DNA of 64,000 bases from Streptomyces purpureus (GTDB lineage Bacteria > Actinomycetota > Actinomycetes > Streptomycetales > Streptomycetaceae), in NCBI RefSeq assembly GCF_014648195.1, contig NZ_BMQQ01000001.1:257720-321719 (forward strand), read 5' to 3'. Position 1 is the first letter of the stretch. Every line of letters begins with the position of its first letter. Shown piece by piece: positions 32,609-41,709 of this stretch. Both the position numbers and the translations under genes were made by a program. The notes under the pieces were generated by a model. It had not been told where the DNA came from, did no database searches, and was given only the letters and a program-made list of their open reading frames with translations.

Positions 32609-33849
32609 ACGCGGCCGGCCGGGTCCTGATCCGGGACCGTCTCCTGCGGCTTCGCCGGGGCGGGCGTCGTGGACGCGTGCGGGCCTTCGGGGCCGCGGCG
32701 CTTGCTGATCCAGGTGGCCACGGGTTCGGTGTAGCGGGCGGTGAGGGGCCCCATCACCACCAGGATCAGGACGTACGCGGTGGCCAGCGGGCCCAGCGCC
32801 GGTTCGATGCCGGCGGTGACGGCGAGACCGGCGATGACGATGGAGAACTCGCCGCGGGCGACCAGGGTTCCGCCGGCACGCCAGCGGCCCTTGACGCCGA
32901 CGCCGGCGCGCTTCGCGGCCCAGTAGCCGGTGGCGATCTTCGTCAGGGCGGTGACGACGGCCAGAGCGAGGGCGGGCAGCAGTACGGGCGGGATGCTCGC
33001 CGGGTCGGTGTGCAGGCCGAAGAAGACGAAGAACACCGCGGCGAACAGGTCCCGCAGCGGGCTCAGCAGCGTGTGGGTGCCCTCGGCGACCTCGCCGGAC
33101 AGGGCGATACCGACCAGGAACGCGCCGACGGCGGCGGAGACTTGGAGCTGCTGCGCGATGCCCGCCACCAGCAGGGTCAGGCCGAGGACCACGAGAAGGA
33201 GCTTCTCGGGGTCGTCGCTGGAGACGAAGCGGGAGATCAGTCTTCCGTAGCGGACGGCGACGAACAGCACGCCTCCGGCGACGCCCAGGGCTATCGCCAG
33301 GGTGGCGCTGCCGGCCGCCAGGCTCACTCCGGCCAGCAGGGCGGTGACGATCGGCAGGAAGACGGCCATGGCGAGGTCTTCGAGGACCAGGACGCTGAGG
33401 ATCACCGGGGTCTCGCGGTTGCCGAGGCGGCCCAGGTCGCCCATCACCTTGGCGATGACGCCGGAGGAGGAGATCCAGGTCACCCCGGCGAGCACCACCG
33501 CGGCGACCGGCCCCCAGCCCATGAGCAGCGCCGCGACGGCGCCGGGTACGGCGTTCAGCGTGAAGTCGACCAGCCCCGCCGGGTACTGGGTCTTGAGGTT
33601 GGAGACGAGGTCGCTCGCGGTGTACTCCAACCCCAGCATCAACAGAAGGAGGATGACGCCGATCTCGGCGCCGATCGCGACGAACTCCTCACTGGCGGGC
33701 AGGGGAAGCAGACCGCCTTCGCCGAAGGCGAGACCGGCCAGCAGGTACAGGGGTATGGGCGAGAACTTGAGCCTGCCGGCGACCCGGCCGAGCAGGCCGA
33801 GGCCGAGGATGATCGCGCCGAACTCGATCAGGAAGACCGCGGAGTGCAC
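32605..33849 (-). CDS. CPA2-family cation:proton antiporter (KhtU/Kef-like)
   Basis: A 414-aa membrane protein with about 12 transmembrane segments. Signature blocks: FSPIPLYLLAGLAFGEGGLL (about 28-47), ILLLLMLGLEYTASDL, GVTWISSSGVIAKVMGDLGRLGNRET (about 123-148, in parts) and SAAVGAFLVGIALSG. It exports K+ (or Na+/NH4+) for protons. It has no attached RCK domain; a separate TrkA_C regulatory subunit is encoded 4 bp upstream, as in KhtTU. GTG start at 33849. A truncated third gene overlaps its stop. Confidence 0.92.
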   Translation of the reverse strand: MHSAVFLIEFGAIILGLGLLGRVAGRLKFSPIPLYLLAGLAFGEGGLLPLPASEEFVAIGAEIGVILLLLMLGLEYTASDLVSNLKTQYPAGLVDFTLNAVPGAVAALLMGWGPVAAVVLAGVTWISSSGVIAKVMGDLGRLGNRETPVILSVLVLEDLAMAVFLPIVTALLAGVSLAAGSATLAIALGVAGGVLFVAVRYGRLISRFVSSDDPEKLLLVVLGLTLLVAGIAQQLQVSAAVGAFLVGIALSGEVAEGTHTLLSPLRDLFAAVFFVFFGLHTDPASIPPVLLPALALAVVTALTKIATGYWAAKRAGVGVKGRWRAGGTLVARGEFSIVIAGLAVTAGIEPALGPLATAYVLILVVMGPLTARYTEPVATWISKRRGPEGPHASTTPAPAKPQETVPDQDPAGRV

Positions 33850-33853
33850 AGGT

Positions 33854-34324
33854 TCACTCCCGTCCGAGTATCGCGGCGGCGGCGTCGACGCCCTCGCGGG
33901 TGCCGATCACGATGAGGGTGTCCCCGCCGGCCAGGCGGAAATCCGGCGCCGGAGACGGCCGGGCCTCCGCCCGGCGCAGGACCGCGACCACCGACACACC
34001 GGTCTCGGTACGCATCCGGGTCTCGCCCAGCACCCGGCCGTTCCAGTAGGAGTGCGCGGACAGTTCGATCCGCTCGGCGACCAGTCCCAGATCGGTGGTG
34101 TGGAGCAGGTTCGGGCTGTGGTGCGCGGGCATCAGCGCATCGATCAGCGACGCCGTCTCCCCACTCGTCAGGTGTAGCGACTGCGCGCAGGCATCGGGAT
34201 CGTCGGCACGGTAGACATTCACCGTCCGGGTTCCGTCTCGGTGCGCGATCACCGACAGGTGCCGGTGTTCGCGGGTGCTGAGGTCGTACTGGACCCCTAT
34301 GCCCGGCAGTGGTGTCGTACGCAT
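33854..34324 (-). CDS. Antiporter regulatory subunit with TrkA_C domain (KhtT-like)
   Basis: A 156-aa cytosolic protein. The N-terminal half (MRTTPLPGIGVQYDLSTREH, about 1-20, then LSVIAHRDGTRTVNVY) is the KhtT-type domain. The C-terminal half (about 85-155) is an RCK_C/TrkA_C fold: RIELSAHSYWNGRVLGETRM and FRLAGGDTLIVIGTREGVDA. KhtT binds nucleotides and gates KhtU. I chose the ATG at 34324 over the GTG at 34339 because family members start there. It is immediately upstream of the antiporter gene. Confidence 0.9.
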   Translation of the reverse strand: MRTTPLPGIGVQYDLSTREHRHLSVIAHRDGTRTVNVYRADDPDACAQSLHLTSGETASLIDALMPAHHSPNLLHTTDLGLVAERIELSAHSYWNGRVLGETRMRTETGVSVVAVLRRAEARPSPAPDFRLAGGDTLIVIGTREGVDAAAAILGRE

Positions 34325-34553
34325 CCGTGGAGCAGGCACAGCCCATCCCTCTCAGTTCAGACCTTTGCGATGGTGTTGCCGAGCGGCGGGATCGGGCGGG
34401 TGATCCGGCGCGGCACGGGCTCATGTTGCCAGGTGGGAGAGGTCACCGCGCGGTGGCACTCGTACCCGTCCACCGGCGCGAAGTCGTCGGCTCCCACCGC
34501 GGCGGCGCCGCGCCCCCGTCACCGGCGCCTCCTTTCCGGAAAACGCGGCCGGA

Positions 34554-35426
34554 TCAGCCGCGCGATCCCCGCCGGACGCGTCCTTGCCGGCGTGGCCACG
34601 AAGCTGATCCCTCGTGCGCGATCCTGCCGACGAGGGCGCCTCCGTAGAGGACGAAGCCCACGCCGACAAGCCATGACTGGATGATCATCACCGTCCCGAC
34701 GGAGCCGTACGTGGTCGCCCGGGACACGATCAGGGGCGAGAAGACCAGCCAGGAGAACAGGCGCAGGCCCACCAGGCCGAGGGTGGTCGCGACCGCTCCC
34801 GGTACGAGGGCTCTCCAGCCGGGCCGTCGGCCGAGGAGGATCCTTTGCGAGATCCAGGCGAACAGGAAGATGACGAGAAGGGCGACCGCCGTACCCAGCG
34901 GCGTGGAAACCATCTCCGCACGGCGCACAGGGGCGTTGGCGGACAGGAGCAGACAGCCGATCAGCAGGGCGAGCCACAGTACGTGGCGGGTCACGTCCCG
35001 CAGCCAGGGCCCCGCGCCCCGACCGTCGGGCCGGCTCACTTCCCACACCGCCTCGTACCCCTTCCGCACGTGCGCCGCGAACGTCAGGCCGAAGACGCAC
35101 AACGCCGCCAGACCGAAGGCGGTGATCTCTCGCAGTACGCGACGGGGCCGGGTGAACAGGTCCAGGATCTCGCGCTCGGCCGGCTCCGACGCGCTCAACG
35201 CCCTTGCGAGCCAGCGCCCGAACCCGGCCGCCCGGGCGGGGTCGGCGGCGGCGATGACCGTCATGAGCGGCACGAGAGCCAGGAATCCCAGGGCGGCGAA
35301 GACCATGGAACGGTTCATCAGTTCAAGCCCGCCGCCCTTCGCACCTGAAGGGTTGAGGGCTTCGCGGATACGGCGCCCCAGACGCCGGATCGACGACCGC
35401 TCATCTTGATCTCCGGAGGAAGACAT
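34554..35426 (-). CDS. YihY/BrkB-family integral membrane protein
   Basis: A 290-aa protein with about six transmembrane segments (FAALGFLALVPLMTVIAAAD, ITAFGLAALCVFGLTFAAHV, VLWLALLIGCLLLSANAP, LGTAVALLVIFLFAWISQRI, ATTLGLVGLRLFSWLVFSPL, MIIQSWLVGVGFVLYGGALV). The Tyr/Gly-rich TYGSVGTVMI block near the last helices is typical of the family once misnamed ribonuclease BN. Function is unknown; transport or envelope roles have been proposed. The 229-bp gap to the antiporter regulator holds nothing I recognise. Confidence 0.85.
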   Translation of the reverse strand: MSSSGDQDERSSIRRLGRRIREALNPSGAKGGGLELMNRSMVFAALGFLALVPLMTVIAAADPARAAGFGRWLARALSASEPAEREILDLFTRPRRVLREITAFGLAALCVFGLTFAAHVRKGYEAVWEVSRPDGRGAGPWLRDVTRHVLWLALLIGCLLLSANAPVRRAEMVSTPLGTAVALLVIFLFAWISQRILLGRRPGWRALVPGAVATTLGLVGLRLFSWLVFSPLIVSRATTYGSVGTVMIIQSWLVGVGFVLYGGALVGRIAHEGSASWPRRQGRVRRGSRG

Positions 35427-35504
35427 GGGACTCGACTACCACGGGGGCAGCCGTGGGCTGGTGCTCCGACGCACGCCGCGCCGTCTCCACGCCTGCGGCA
35501 CGAC

Positions 35505-37427
35505 TCACTCGAACCAGGCATGGGTGGAGAGTTCGGGTTTCAGCCCGCGGTCGGCGCGGCCGATGAGTACGGCCGATGAGATCAGCCCGACGTGGCTGAG
35601 GGCTTGGGGAACGTTGCCGAGGAACGCGCCCGTGCCCGGATCGATCTGCTCCGGCAGCAGGCCCAGCGGGTTCGCGTACGCGCACAGCCGCTCGAAGAGT
35701 TCGGTGGCCTCGGCGATGCGCCCTTGGCCGACCAGATTGTCCACGTGCCAGAAACCGCACAGCACGAACGCCCCCTCGGGGCCGCCGACGCCGTCCGGGG
35801 ACCGCGCGGGCAGATACCGGTACAGAAGCCCGCCGCCCGCGTCGAGCCGCTCGGCCACCGCCCGGCAGGTGGCGACCATCTTGGGATGGTCGGCCGGCAG
35901 GACCCGGCGCAGCGGCAGCGCCAGAAGGGACGCGTCCAGCCCTCCACCGGGGCTCAGGTGTTCGGTCAGGGCGCCGACGGTGGGGTCCCACGCCTCGGAG
36001 AGGATGCGGCTTCTGATCGCTTCGGCATCCAGCTCCCAGACCCGCGGGTCGCCGGGCAGACGCAGACGCCGCGACAGCCGCGCCGCGCGGTCCAGTGCCA
36101 CGTGGCACATCGCCGCCGAGTAGGTGAACGGGCGCGCCGGCGACCGTACCTCCCAGATGCCGTGGTCCGGCCTCGCCCAGGCCGTACGGGCGGCCTCGGT
36201 CAGGGACCGGAGCCGCTCCCACAGCCGGGCGTCGAAGGACCCGCCGGTCGCCGCCCACTGGAACGCGCAGTCCAGGATCTCCCCGTACGCGTCGTGCTGG
36301 ACCTGATGGGCCGCGTCGTTCCCCCAGCGCACGGGGGAGGAGCGGCGATAGCCCTCGAGTTCGGGGTCGATGGTCTCCACCGGTGCCGGGCGGCCGTCGA
36401 CGTCGTAGACGACGCGTGGCCCGCCCGAACCCTCGACCGCGTCCAGTACCCAGGTCAGGAACCCGCCGGCCTCCATGGGAAGCCCGATCCGGCGGAGCGC
36501 GAAGACGGTGTAGGCGGCGTCCCTGACCCAGGCGTAGCGGTAGTCCCAGTTGCGGTCACCGCCGATGCGCTCCGGAAGCGAGGACGTCGCGGCGGCGACG
36601 ATCGCGCCGTTGGCGAAGTAGTCCAGCAGCTTCAGAGTGATGGCCGACCGGTGCACCAGATCGCGGTACGGGACGTGCTGCGCGAGGAAGCCGGACCAGC
36701 GGCGCCAGCTCCGTACCGTCTCCTCCACGGCGCCGTCGGCGTCATGGGGCGGTCGGGCGCCCGGCTCCCACTGCAGGCAGACCCAGAAACGGTCCCCCTG
36801 TCGCAGACTTGTCACACCTGGCCAGGCAGGCAGGGGCCGGGAGGTCCGTAGGAGCAGTTCCACCCCCTGGGCGGGGCAGGCGAGTTGTACGCCTTCTCCG
36901 GCGTGCCGAGTTGTCGTTCCGCCTCGGGGCTCCAGCCGGAGCCCGATCTCGGCCCGCCCCCGCACCACCTCCACCAGGCGCAGAAATGTCCCGGTACCCG
37001 CGGGGACGTCCTCTTCGAGCGCCGCGCCAGGACGCAGGAGCAAGGCGTCGGTGATCCGGACGGTTCCCTCCGCCGACCGGATCTCCGTGACGAGCACACC
37101 GGTGCCCGGGACGTAGTCCTGCCGGCTCTCTGCCGCGGCGGCCACGGTGAGGTCGAAGGCACCTCCGCGCTCCCGGTCGAGCAGAGGGCAGACCAGAGCG
37201 GGTGAGTCGAATCTCGGCACGCACAGAAAACCTGTCGATCCGTCCCGCCCCACCACCGCGCAGGTACTCCCGTCGCCGATCAGCCCATGGTCCTCCAGCG
37301 GCAGGTATCCGTCCTGCCGGACGAGAGGAAGCCACGCGCTCATCGCGCGCGCCCTGACCGGGTCATGGAGCGCCTCCTGCTTCTGCTCGGGCGTGCGGTT
37401 GGCGTGGCTCCGCTCGGCCGTGTCCAT
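35505..37427 (-). CDS. Glycoside hydrolase family 15 (glucoamylase/trehalase)
   Basis: A 640-aa cytosolic enzyme without signal peptide. The N-terminal beta-sandwich domain covers about 30-260 (LEDHGLIGDGSTCAVVGRDG, FLCVPRFDSPALVCPLLD). The (alpha/alpha)6 catalytic barrel follows: ERIGGDRNWDYRYAWVRDAA (about 287-306), the general acid in HGIWEVRSPARPFTYS (about 420) and the general base in GLLPEQIDPGTGAFLGNVPQ (about 605). It matches actinobacterial GH15 enzymes, several of which are trehalases; whether starch or trehalose is cleaved cannot be decided here. The ATG at 37427 is preceded by a GGAG site. Confidence 0.92.
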   Translation of the reverse strand: MDTAERSHANRTPEQKQEALHDPVRARAMSAWLPLVRQDGYLPLEDHGLIGDGSTCAVVGRDGSTGFLCVPRFDSPALVCPLLDRERGGAFDLTVAAAAESRQDYVPGTGVLVTEIRSAEGTVRITDALLLRPGAALEEDVPAGTGTFLRLVEVVRGRAEIGLRLEPRGGTTTRHAGEGVQLACPAQGVELLLRTSRPLPAWPGVTSLRQGDRFWVCLQWEPGARPPHDADGAVEETVRSWRRWSGFLAQHVPYRDLVHRSAITLKLLDYFANGAIVAAATSSLPERIGGDRNWDYRYAWVRDAAYTVFALRRIGLPMEAGGFLTWVLDAVEGSGGPRVVYDVDGRPAPVETIDPELEGYRRSSPVRWGNDAAHQVQHDAYGEILDCAFQWAATGGSFDARLWERLRSLTEAARTAWARPDHGIWEVRSPARPFTYSAAMCHVALDRAARLSRRLRLPGDPRVWELDAEAIRSRILSEAWDPTVGALTEHLSPGGGLDASLLALPLRRVLPADHPKMVATCRAVAERLDAGGGLLYRYLPARSPDGVGGPEGAFVLCGFWHVDNLVGQGRIAEATELFERLCAYANPLGLLPEQIDPGTGAFLGNVPQALSHVGLISSAVLIGRADRGLKPELSTHAWFE

Positions 37428-37550
37428 CTCCGTGCCTCCGGCATCGAAGCCGCGAATCCTCCTTCCCGAGGGCGCGTACCCAGACCGCCGCTCCGTATCC
37501 CGGCGGGCGGCGGGAGACGAATCCGCGCGCCGGCCGATCAGTCCGGCCGA

Positions 37551-39452
37551 CTAGGCGTCGGTACGGTCACTCGCCCGATGTCTCCCGAGCAGTTCGGCGA
37601 GACCGCGACGGGTCGTGGCGATGACGACGCGGTCCTCCGGTTGCAGGACGTAGCCGGAGTGGAGGTCCCACAGCAGCTGGGGCTGCTCACCGTCGTGACG
37701 GGCGGATGCCAGGTCGGGACGGCGTGTGCCGGGGGTGGCCATGTCGAGCGCGAGGACGCGCCAGGCGCCGGGGCGGAAGGACTCGGCGACGGTGCGGCCC
37801 TCGAACTGAGGATGGCCGGCGACGAGGAGGGCGGCGAAGAGGAGGACCTTGCGCTCGACCGGGATCGCGCCGAGGATCTGGCGCCCCATCATGGCCCCGG
37901 CGAACGCGGGCGCGGAAAGGTGGGTGACGCTGCGGCTGCGCGTGAGGGCGTCCGGGTGGGCGGTGCGCAAGGTGCGGTAGACGGCGGTGGCGAACTCGTC
38001 GTCGTACAGCCGCAGGGCCACGCGCAGATCGGCCTTCACGGTACGGGCGTAGAGCGCGGCCTCCAGGTTGGTGGTGTCGGAGCTGGTCAGGGCGAGCAGG
38101 GCGTGGGCCCGGTGGATCTTCGCGGACTCCAGGACGCCGTCGTCGGTGACGTCTCCGAGGACGACCGGCACGTGGAGGCCGCGGGCGAGGGGGATACCGC
38201 GGGCGTCGGGGTCCTCCTCCACGCAGACCACGGGGATGTCCAGTTCCCGCAGCCGCGCCAGCACCCGGCTGCCGACCTTGCCGAGGCCCAGCAGGACGAC
38301 GTGGCCGGACAGACCGCGGGGCGGGCGGCGCAGGGCGCCGGCGGCACGGAAGGTGCCGAGCGCCTCCAGCGCTCCGGCGATGAGGAGGGGAAGCAGGGCG
38401 AGGCCGACGAGACCGGACAGGAGCTGGAGGACCTGGTGGGTGACCGGCGCGTCGAGCGCGGGGTCGTTGATGGAGAACAGGTCGAGCAGGGTGATGTACG
38501 CGGCGTGCACCGGGCCGGCGTCGGTGAGCGCGGTGGTGGTGAGCGTCAGGGCGAGTACGGAGGCCACGATCCCCGCGAGCGCCCACCGCAGACGGCTGGA
38601 GAAGAGCTCGCGCAGCGGCGCCCCCCGGCGGGCCAGGCGCCGCGCGGGAAGGGCGGGACCGGCGTACTGGACGGTTTCCAGGACGACGCTGCCGCGCCCT
38701 GCGCCGCCCGCCACGGTGCGGTCGTCCGGCAGGAGGACGGGGCCCTGCGGACCGCTGGCCTCCGAGCCCTCGGCGCCCGCCGGATCGGTGGTCGTGGACG
38801 ACAGCAGCGCCAGGGTGCACAGCCCGGTGTCCGGCACCTCGCCGCGCCCGGGCGGGATGCGCTCGGCGGCCCGCAGAAGGACGCCGTCGGCCTGCACGAC
38901 CTTGCTCGTGCCCGCGACGGCGGTGGCGGCGAGCGCCGGGGCCGCGGTGTCGGCGTCGGACAGGACGGTGGTGGAGGCGTCGAGGACGGCCCGGTCCATG
39001 CCGGGGGAGTGCACCAGGGCGGCCTGGTCGAGCAGCTCCTCCAGATGCTGGCCCAGCTTGCGGTTGTACATGCGGACCACCAGCCGCAGCCCGGGGCTGA
39101 GCCGCCGCGCGGCGAGCGCGGCCCGCAGGTTCGTCTCGTCGTCCTCGTACAGCAGCGCCAGCGCCTGCGCGCGGTCCACTCCGGCCCGCAGCAGGGTCTC
39201 CCGTGTGGGAGCCGACGCGGTCGACACCCGCACGGGCACGACCGCGCCGCCGCTCGATGTGCCCGCCGGCTCCGTCACCGGCCCGGCGGTCCGCTCCTCG
39301 GCCCCTTCCTCCGTGACGACCAGGACGACCCGCTGCCGGTAGACCTCCCGCAGTTCGTCGGCCAGCCGGCGCGCGAGCCCGTCGTCGCCGCAGACCACCA
39401 TGTGCCCACGGACAGGTGCCTCCGTGTTTCCCTGCTGCGGCACGGCCGTCAT
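37551..39452 (-). CDS. Membrane protein with two TrkA-N (RCK) NAD-binding domains
   Basis: A 633-aa protein. Residues about 15-160 are a TrkA-N domain (GHMVVCGDDGLARRLADEL). About 255-365 hold two transmembrane segments (LRWALAGIVASVLALTLTTT, VLQLLSGLVGLALLPLLIAG) with a short pore-like loop. About 375-630 are a second TrkA-N/C unit (GHVVLLGLGKVGSRVLARLR). The layout is that of RCK-gated channels, but the K+ filter TVGYG is absent: the loop reads ITLLDLFSINDP. It may be an ion-flux regulator rather than a channel. I chose the ATG at 39452 (AGGGGGAG 2 nt upstream) over a TTG at 39521. Confidence 0.85.
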   Translation of the reverse strand: MTAVPQQGNTEAPVRGHMVVCGDDGLARRLADELREVYRQRVVLVVTEEGAEERTAGPVTEPAGTSSGGAVVPVRVSTASAPTRETLLRAGVDRAQALALLYEDDETNLRAALAARRLSPGLRLVVRMYNRKLGQHLEELLDQAALVHSPGMDRAVLDASTTVLSDADTAAPALAATAVAGTSKVVQADGVLLRAAERIPPGRGEVPDTGLCTLALLSSTTTDPAGAEGSEASGPQGPVLLPDDRTVAGGAGRGSVVLETVQYAGPALPARRLARRGAPLRELFSSRLRWALAGIVASVLALTLTTTALTDAGPVHAAYITLLDLFSINDPALDAPVTHQVLQLLSGLVGLALLPLLIAGALEALGTFRAAGALRRPPRGLSGHVVLLGLGKVGSRVLARLRELDIPVVCVEEDPDARGIPLARGLHVPVVLGDVTDDGVLESAKIHRAHALLALTSSDTTNLEAALYARTVKADLRVALRLYDDEFATAVYRTLRTAHPDALTRSRSVTHLSAPAFAGAMMGRQILGAIPVERKVLLFAALLVAGHPQFEGRTVAESFRPGAWRVLALDMATPGTRRPDLASARHDGEQPQLLWDLHSGYVLQPEDRVVIATTRRGLAELLGRHRASDRTDA

Positions 39453-39666
39453 GTCTCCCCCTGTGGCGTCGAGGAATCGTTCCACGAACGCTCGTGCCGA
39501 TTCACTGCCGGAATCCGGCAATCTTTACGCGGTCTTGATGCCGTCGCCGAAGTACCGGGACGCCTGACACGACGACCGGGGATGCACATCTCCACCGCCA
39601 GGTTCGTGGTTCGTCGGCCGGTGAGTATGGTCGGCTCCCCGACCCTTGGCCCTGGAGTACCCGGTC

Positions 39667-39960
39667 ATGCCACTTTCGCTGTTGTTCCTCGCCTTGTTCG
39701 CGCTGGCCTTCCTGGCATTCAACGTGGCCCTGTGCGTGCGGGTGTGGCGGCTCACCGAACTGCCGCCGTGGCGGCGGGCGCTGCCGGCGCTGCTGCTGTG
39801 CTGCGCGCTGGCGGCGAGCATCGGCCGCGCCTGGGGCGTCACCGCTGTCGCCGAGGCCGTTGCCTTGCCGCTGAACGTGGCGACCGCGCTGCTCGGCATG
39901 TTCGAACTGGGCCGGCACCGCCGGCGGACCGGTACGGGTGCGCCGGAAACGTCGGCGTGA
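39667..39960 (+). CDS. Small three-helix membrane protein
   Basis: A 97-aa protein with hydrophobic segments MPLSLLFLALFALAFLAFNV (1-20), ALPALLLCCALAASIGRAWG and VAEAVALPLNVATALLGMF, then a basic tail (GRHRRRTG). No motif I recognise. A TTG seven codons upstream is an alternative start. It is divergent from the double TrkA-N gene; the 214-bp region between them presumably holds both promoters. Confidence 0.65.
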   Translation: MPLSLLFLALFALAFLAFNVALCVRVWRLTELPPWRRALPALLLCCALAASIGRAWGVTAVAEAVALPLNVATALLGMFELGRHRRRTGTGAPETSA

Positions 39961-40048
39961 GCTCTTGGCCGGCAAGGATGCTCGCCGTGACGGGGGCGGA
40001 AGCGGCGTGCTCCCGGTCCGTGCGGGCTCCCTCGCCCCAGGAATCGGG

Positions 40049-40348
40049 CTAGTACACGGAAGTGGCTACGGAGAGTGCCCCGGGGCGGACGAAATCCTCA
40101 TCCGGCGCTGTGGACGACGAGTCCAGGGCGGCGGTGATCACGAGTGCCAGCAGCGCGATGACGCCGAGAACGATCGCCGCGACGACGCGACCGTCGCGGC
40201 GCTTGGCGGGGGCCTCGGCGGGCGCTGTCGGCTGATCGGTGAACTGCTGGCTCAGCGTGTCCATCGTGGCGGCGAGAGCGGGATCATCCTCCGTGAGGGC
40301 GCGCTCGATCGCCGCGAGGTTGCGCTGATCGTCTGCGGAGTGACTCAT
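40049..40348 (-). CDS. DUF3040 domain membrane protein
   Basis: A 99-aa protein of the actinobacterial DUF3040 family. The N-terminal SADDQRNLAAIERALTEDDP (about 4-23) is the family motif. A Pro/Ala-rich stretch, one transmembrane helix (VVAAIVLGVIALLALVITAA, about 57-76) and a short acidic tail follow. GGAGGAGTC precedes the ATG. Function unknown; often linked to cell-division or stress genes. Confidence 0.88.
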   Translation of the reverse strand: MSHSADDQRNLAAIERALTEDDPALAATMDTLSQQFTDQPTAPAEAPAKRRDGRVVAAIVLGVIALLALVITAALDSSSTAPDEDFVRPGALSVATSVY

Positions 40349-40524
40349 GGTGACTCCTCCACGACTGCGGCGGGCTTCCTGCAATATGTGTGCCCGCTGC
40401 GGCCCCCATGGATGCCTCTGACGGTCGTCCTGGCGCAGGGGCGGCTTGCCCAGGCGGCTTCGGTTCGGTAACAGCTCGTCGGCCGGTGTTACTCATCAAG
40501 CGTCAACCATTGCATAGTCTAAAC

Positions 40525-41181
40525 GTGAGGGTGAGGAAGCGGCTGGTCGACAGGCTGCTCGGTCCCGCCGCGTACGAGGGCTCCCCTCCGCTGTGGCTGG
40601 TGACCGAGGGACTGGTGGTCGCCGGCGTGGGCGCGGGCTTGATCGTGAGCGCCGGTGTCCTGTCCGTTCTCGCCGGCATGTCCCCGTCCAAAACAGCGGG
40701 CGCTGTCGCCGTGGCCACGGCCGCCGTCGCGCTGTACCTTCTGATCACCCGGGCGGGTCATGTGTTCGTCGCGGGTGTCGCGGTCCTCGGTGCTCTGCTC
40801 GCCTCCGGTGTGTCAGGTGTGGTGGCAGAGGCGGTGCTGACCGGGGCGGGACGTACCCAGGACGTGGTCGTCACGACGGTCGCCCACGAGCCGGCGGGAA
40901 ACCCCGCGTACTACTGCTCCGTCCGACGACAGGACGGCTCTCCGGTCGAGGCGAGGCTGTGGAGGGGCTGCGGCCCCTCGGTGAATCCCGGGGACCTGAT
41001 CGGCATGGTCTACGACCCCGCCGGCAGGGTGGCTCCGCGTGGGGTCGACGGGCCGGGCTCGCTGGTACGGGGCCTCGCCATGACCGCGGTGCTTCTGCTC
41101 GCGTTCACCGTGCTCTGTCTCCTCGCCGTCGTGCGGTCCTACCGTGTGCCGTCCACCAGATCGGGCCAGCCGAGCGGATGA
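40525..41181 (+). CDS. Hypothetical membrane protein
   Basis: A 218-aa protein with three N-terminal hydrophobic helices (LVVAGVGAGLIVSAGVLSVL, AGAVAVATAAVALYLLITRA, VFVAGVAVLGALLASGVSGV), an extracytoplasmic part of about 90 residues with two cysteines (NPAYYCSVRRQDGSP and LWRGCGPSVN) that may form a disulfide, and a final helix (LAMTAVLLLAFTVLCLLAVV). The start is uncertain: GTG at 40525 or 40531, with TAGTCT at 40515-40520 as a likely -10 of a nearly leaderless mRNA. The last 43 bp overlap the MarR gene antisense. Confidence 0.65.
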   Translation: MRVRKRLVDRLLGPAAYEGSPPLWLVTEGLVVAGVGAGLIVSAGVLSVLAGMSPSKTAGAVAVATAAVALYLLITRAGHVFVAGVAVLGALLASGVSGVVAEAVLTGAGRTQDVVVTTVAHEPAGNPAYYCSVRRQDGSPVEARLWRGCGPSVNPGDLIGMVYDPAGRVAPRGVDGPGSLVRGLAMTAVLLLAFTVLCLLAVVRSYRVPSTRSGQPSG

Positions 41182-41666
41182 GGGCCCATGCCGGCGTCGT
41201 CGACGGGCGGTTCCAGCCCTGCCGCGTTGAAGGCGTCGAGCGCCTCCACGAGGGCGTGCCTCTGGGCCGGTTCGAGCCGCCGCAGGACAGCCGTGATCTC
41301 CGCCCGCCGACGGCTGGTCACGTCCTGGACGACCCGGCTTCCCTCCTCCGTGAGGCTCAGCTCGGTCTCCCGGCGGTTGTCCGGGTTCGTCCGACGGCTC
41401 ATCAAGCCGGTGGCGATCAGCCGGTCCACCATGCGCATGGCCGTGGACGGCTGTACGCCGAGGTGCTCCGCCAGCACCACCAGCTTCGACGGGCCATGGG
41501 TGGAAAGCACCACGAGCATGCGGAACTGGGGCAGGGTGATGCTGTCCTCGACCGTCGCGAGCGACCGGGCCGAGACCGCCACGAGTAGCCGCGAAGCGGT
41601 CAGCACGGCACGCGTGACGGCCTCGATGTCGTCGTGGGCCGGGTCGGCCTTCTCGTGCTCTCGCAT
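41139..41666 (-). CDS. MarR-family transcriptional regulator
   Basis: A 175-aa winged-helix protein. The dimerisation helix is DIEAVTRAVLTASRLLVAVS. The DNA-binding core is LPQFRMLVVLSTHGPSKLVVLAEHLGVQPSTAMRMVDRLIATGL (about 45-88, given as LPQFRMLVVLSTHG and LAEHLGVQPSTAMRMVDRLI), with the wing RRTNPDNRRETELSLTEEG. Ligand and targets are unknown. It is convergent with the membrane protein gene and slightly overlaps it. Confidence 0.92.
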   Translation of the reverse strand: MREHEKADPAHDDIEAVTRAVLTASRLLVAVSARSLATVEDSITLPQFRMLVVLSTHGPSKLVVLAEHLGVQPSTAMRMVDRLIATGLMSRRTNPDNRRETELSLTEEGSRVVQDVTSRRRAEITAVLRRLEPAQRHALVEALDAFNAAGLEPPVDDAGMGPHPLGWPDLVDGTR

Positions 41667-41709
41667 ACGGACCTTTGTACCGCCTGCCCGGGGGAAGGCC
41701 GCGATCGGC

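Noticed and set aside
37287..40052. A 921-codon open frame on the plus strand
   Set aside because: Antisense to the double TrkA-N gene and extended by chance into neighbours; no recognisable domain.
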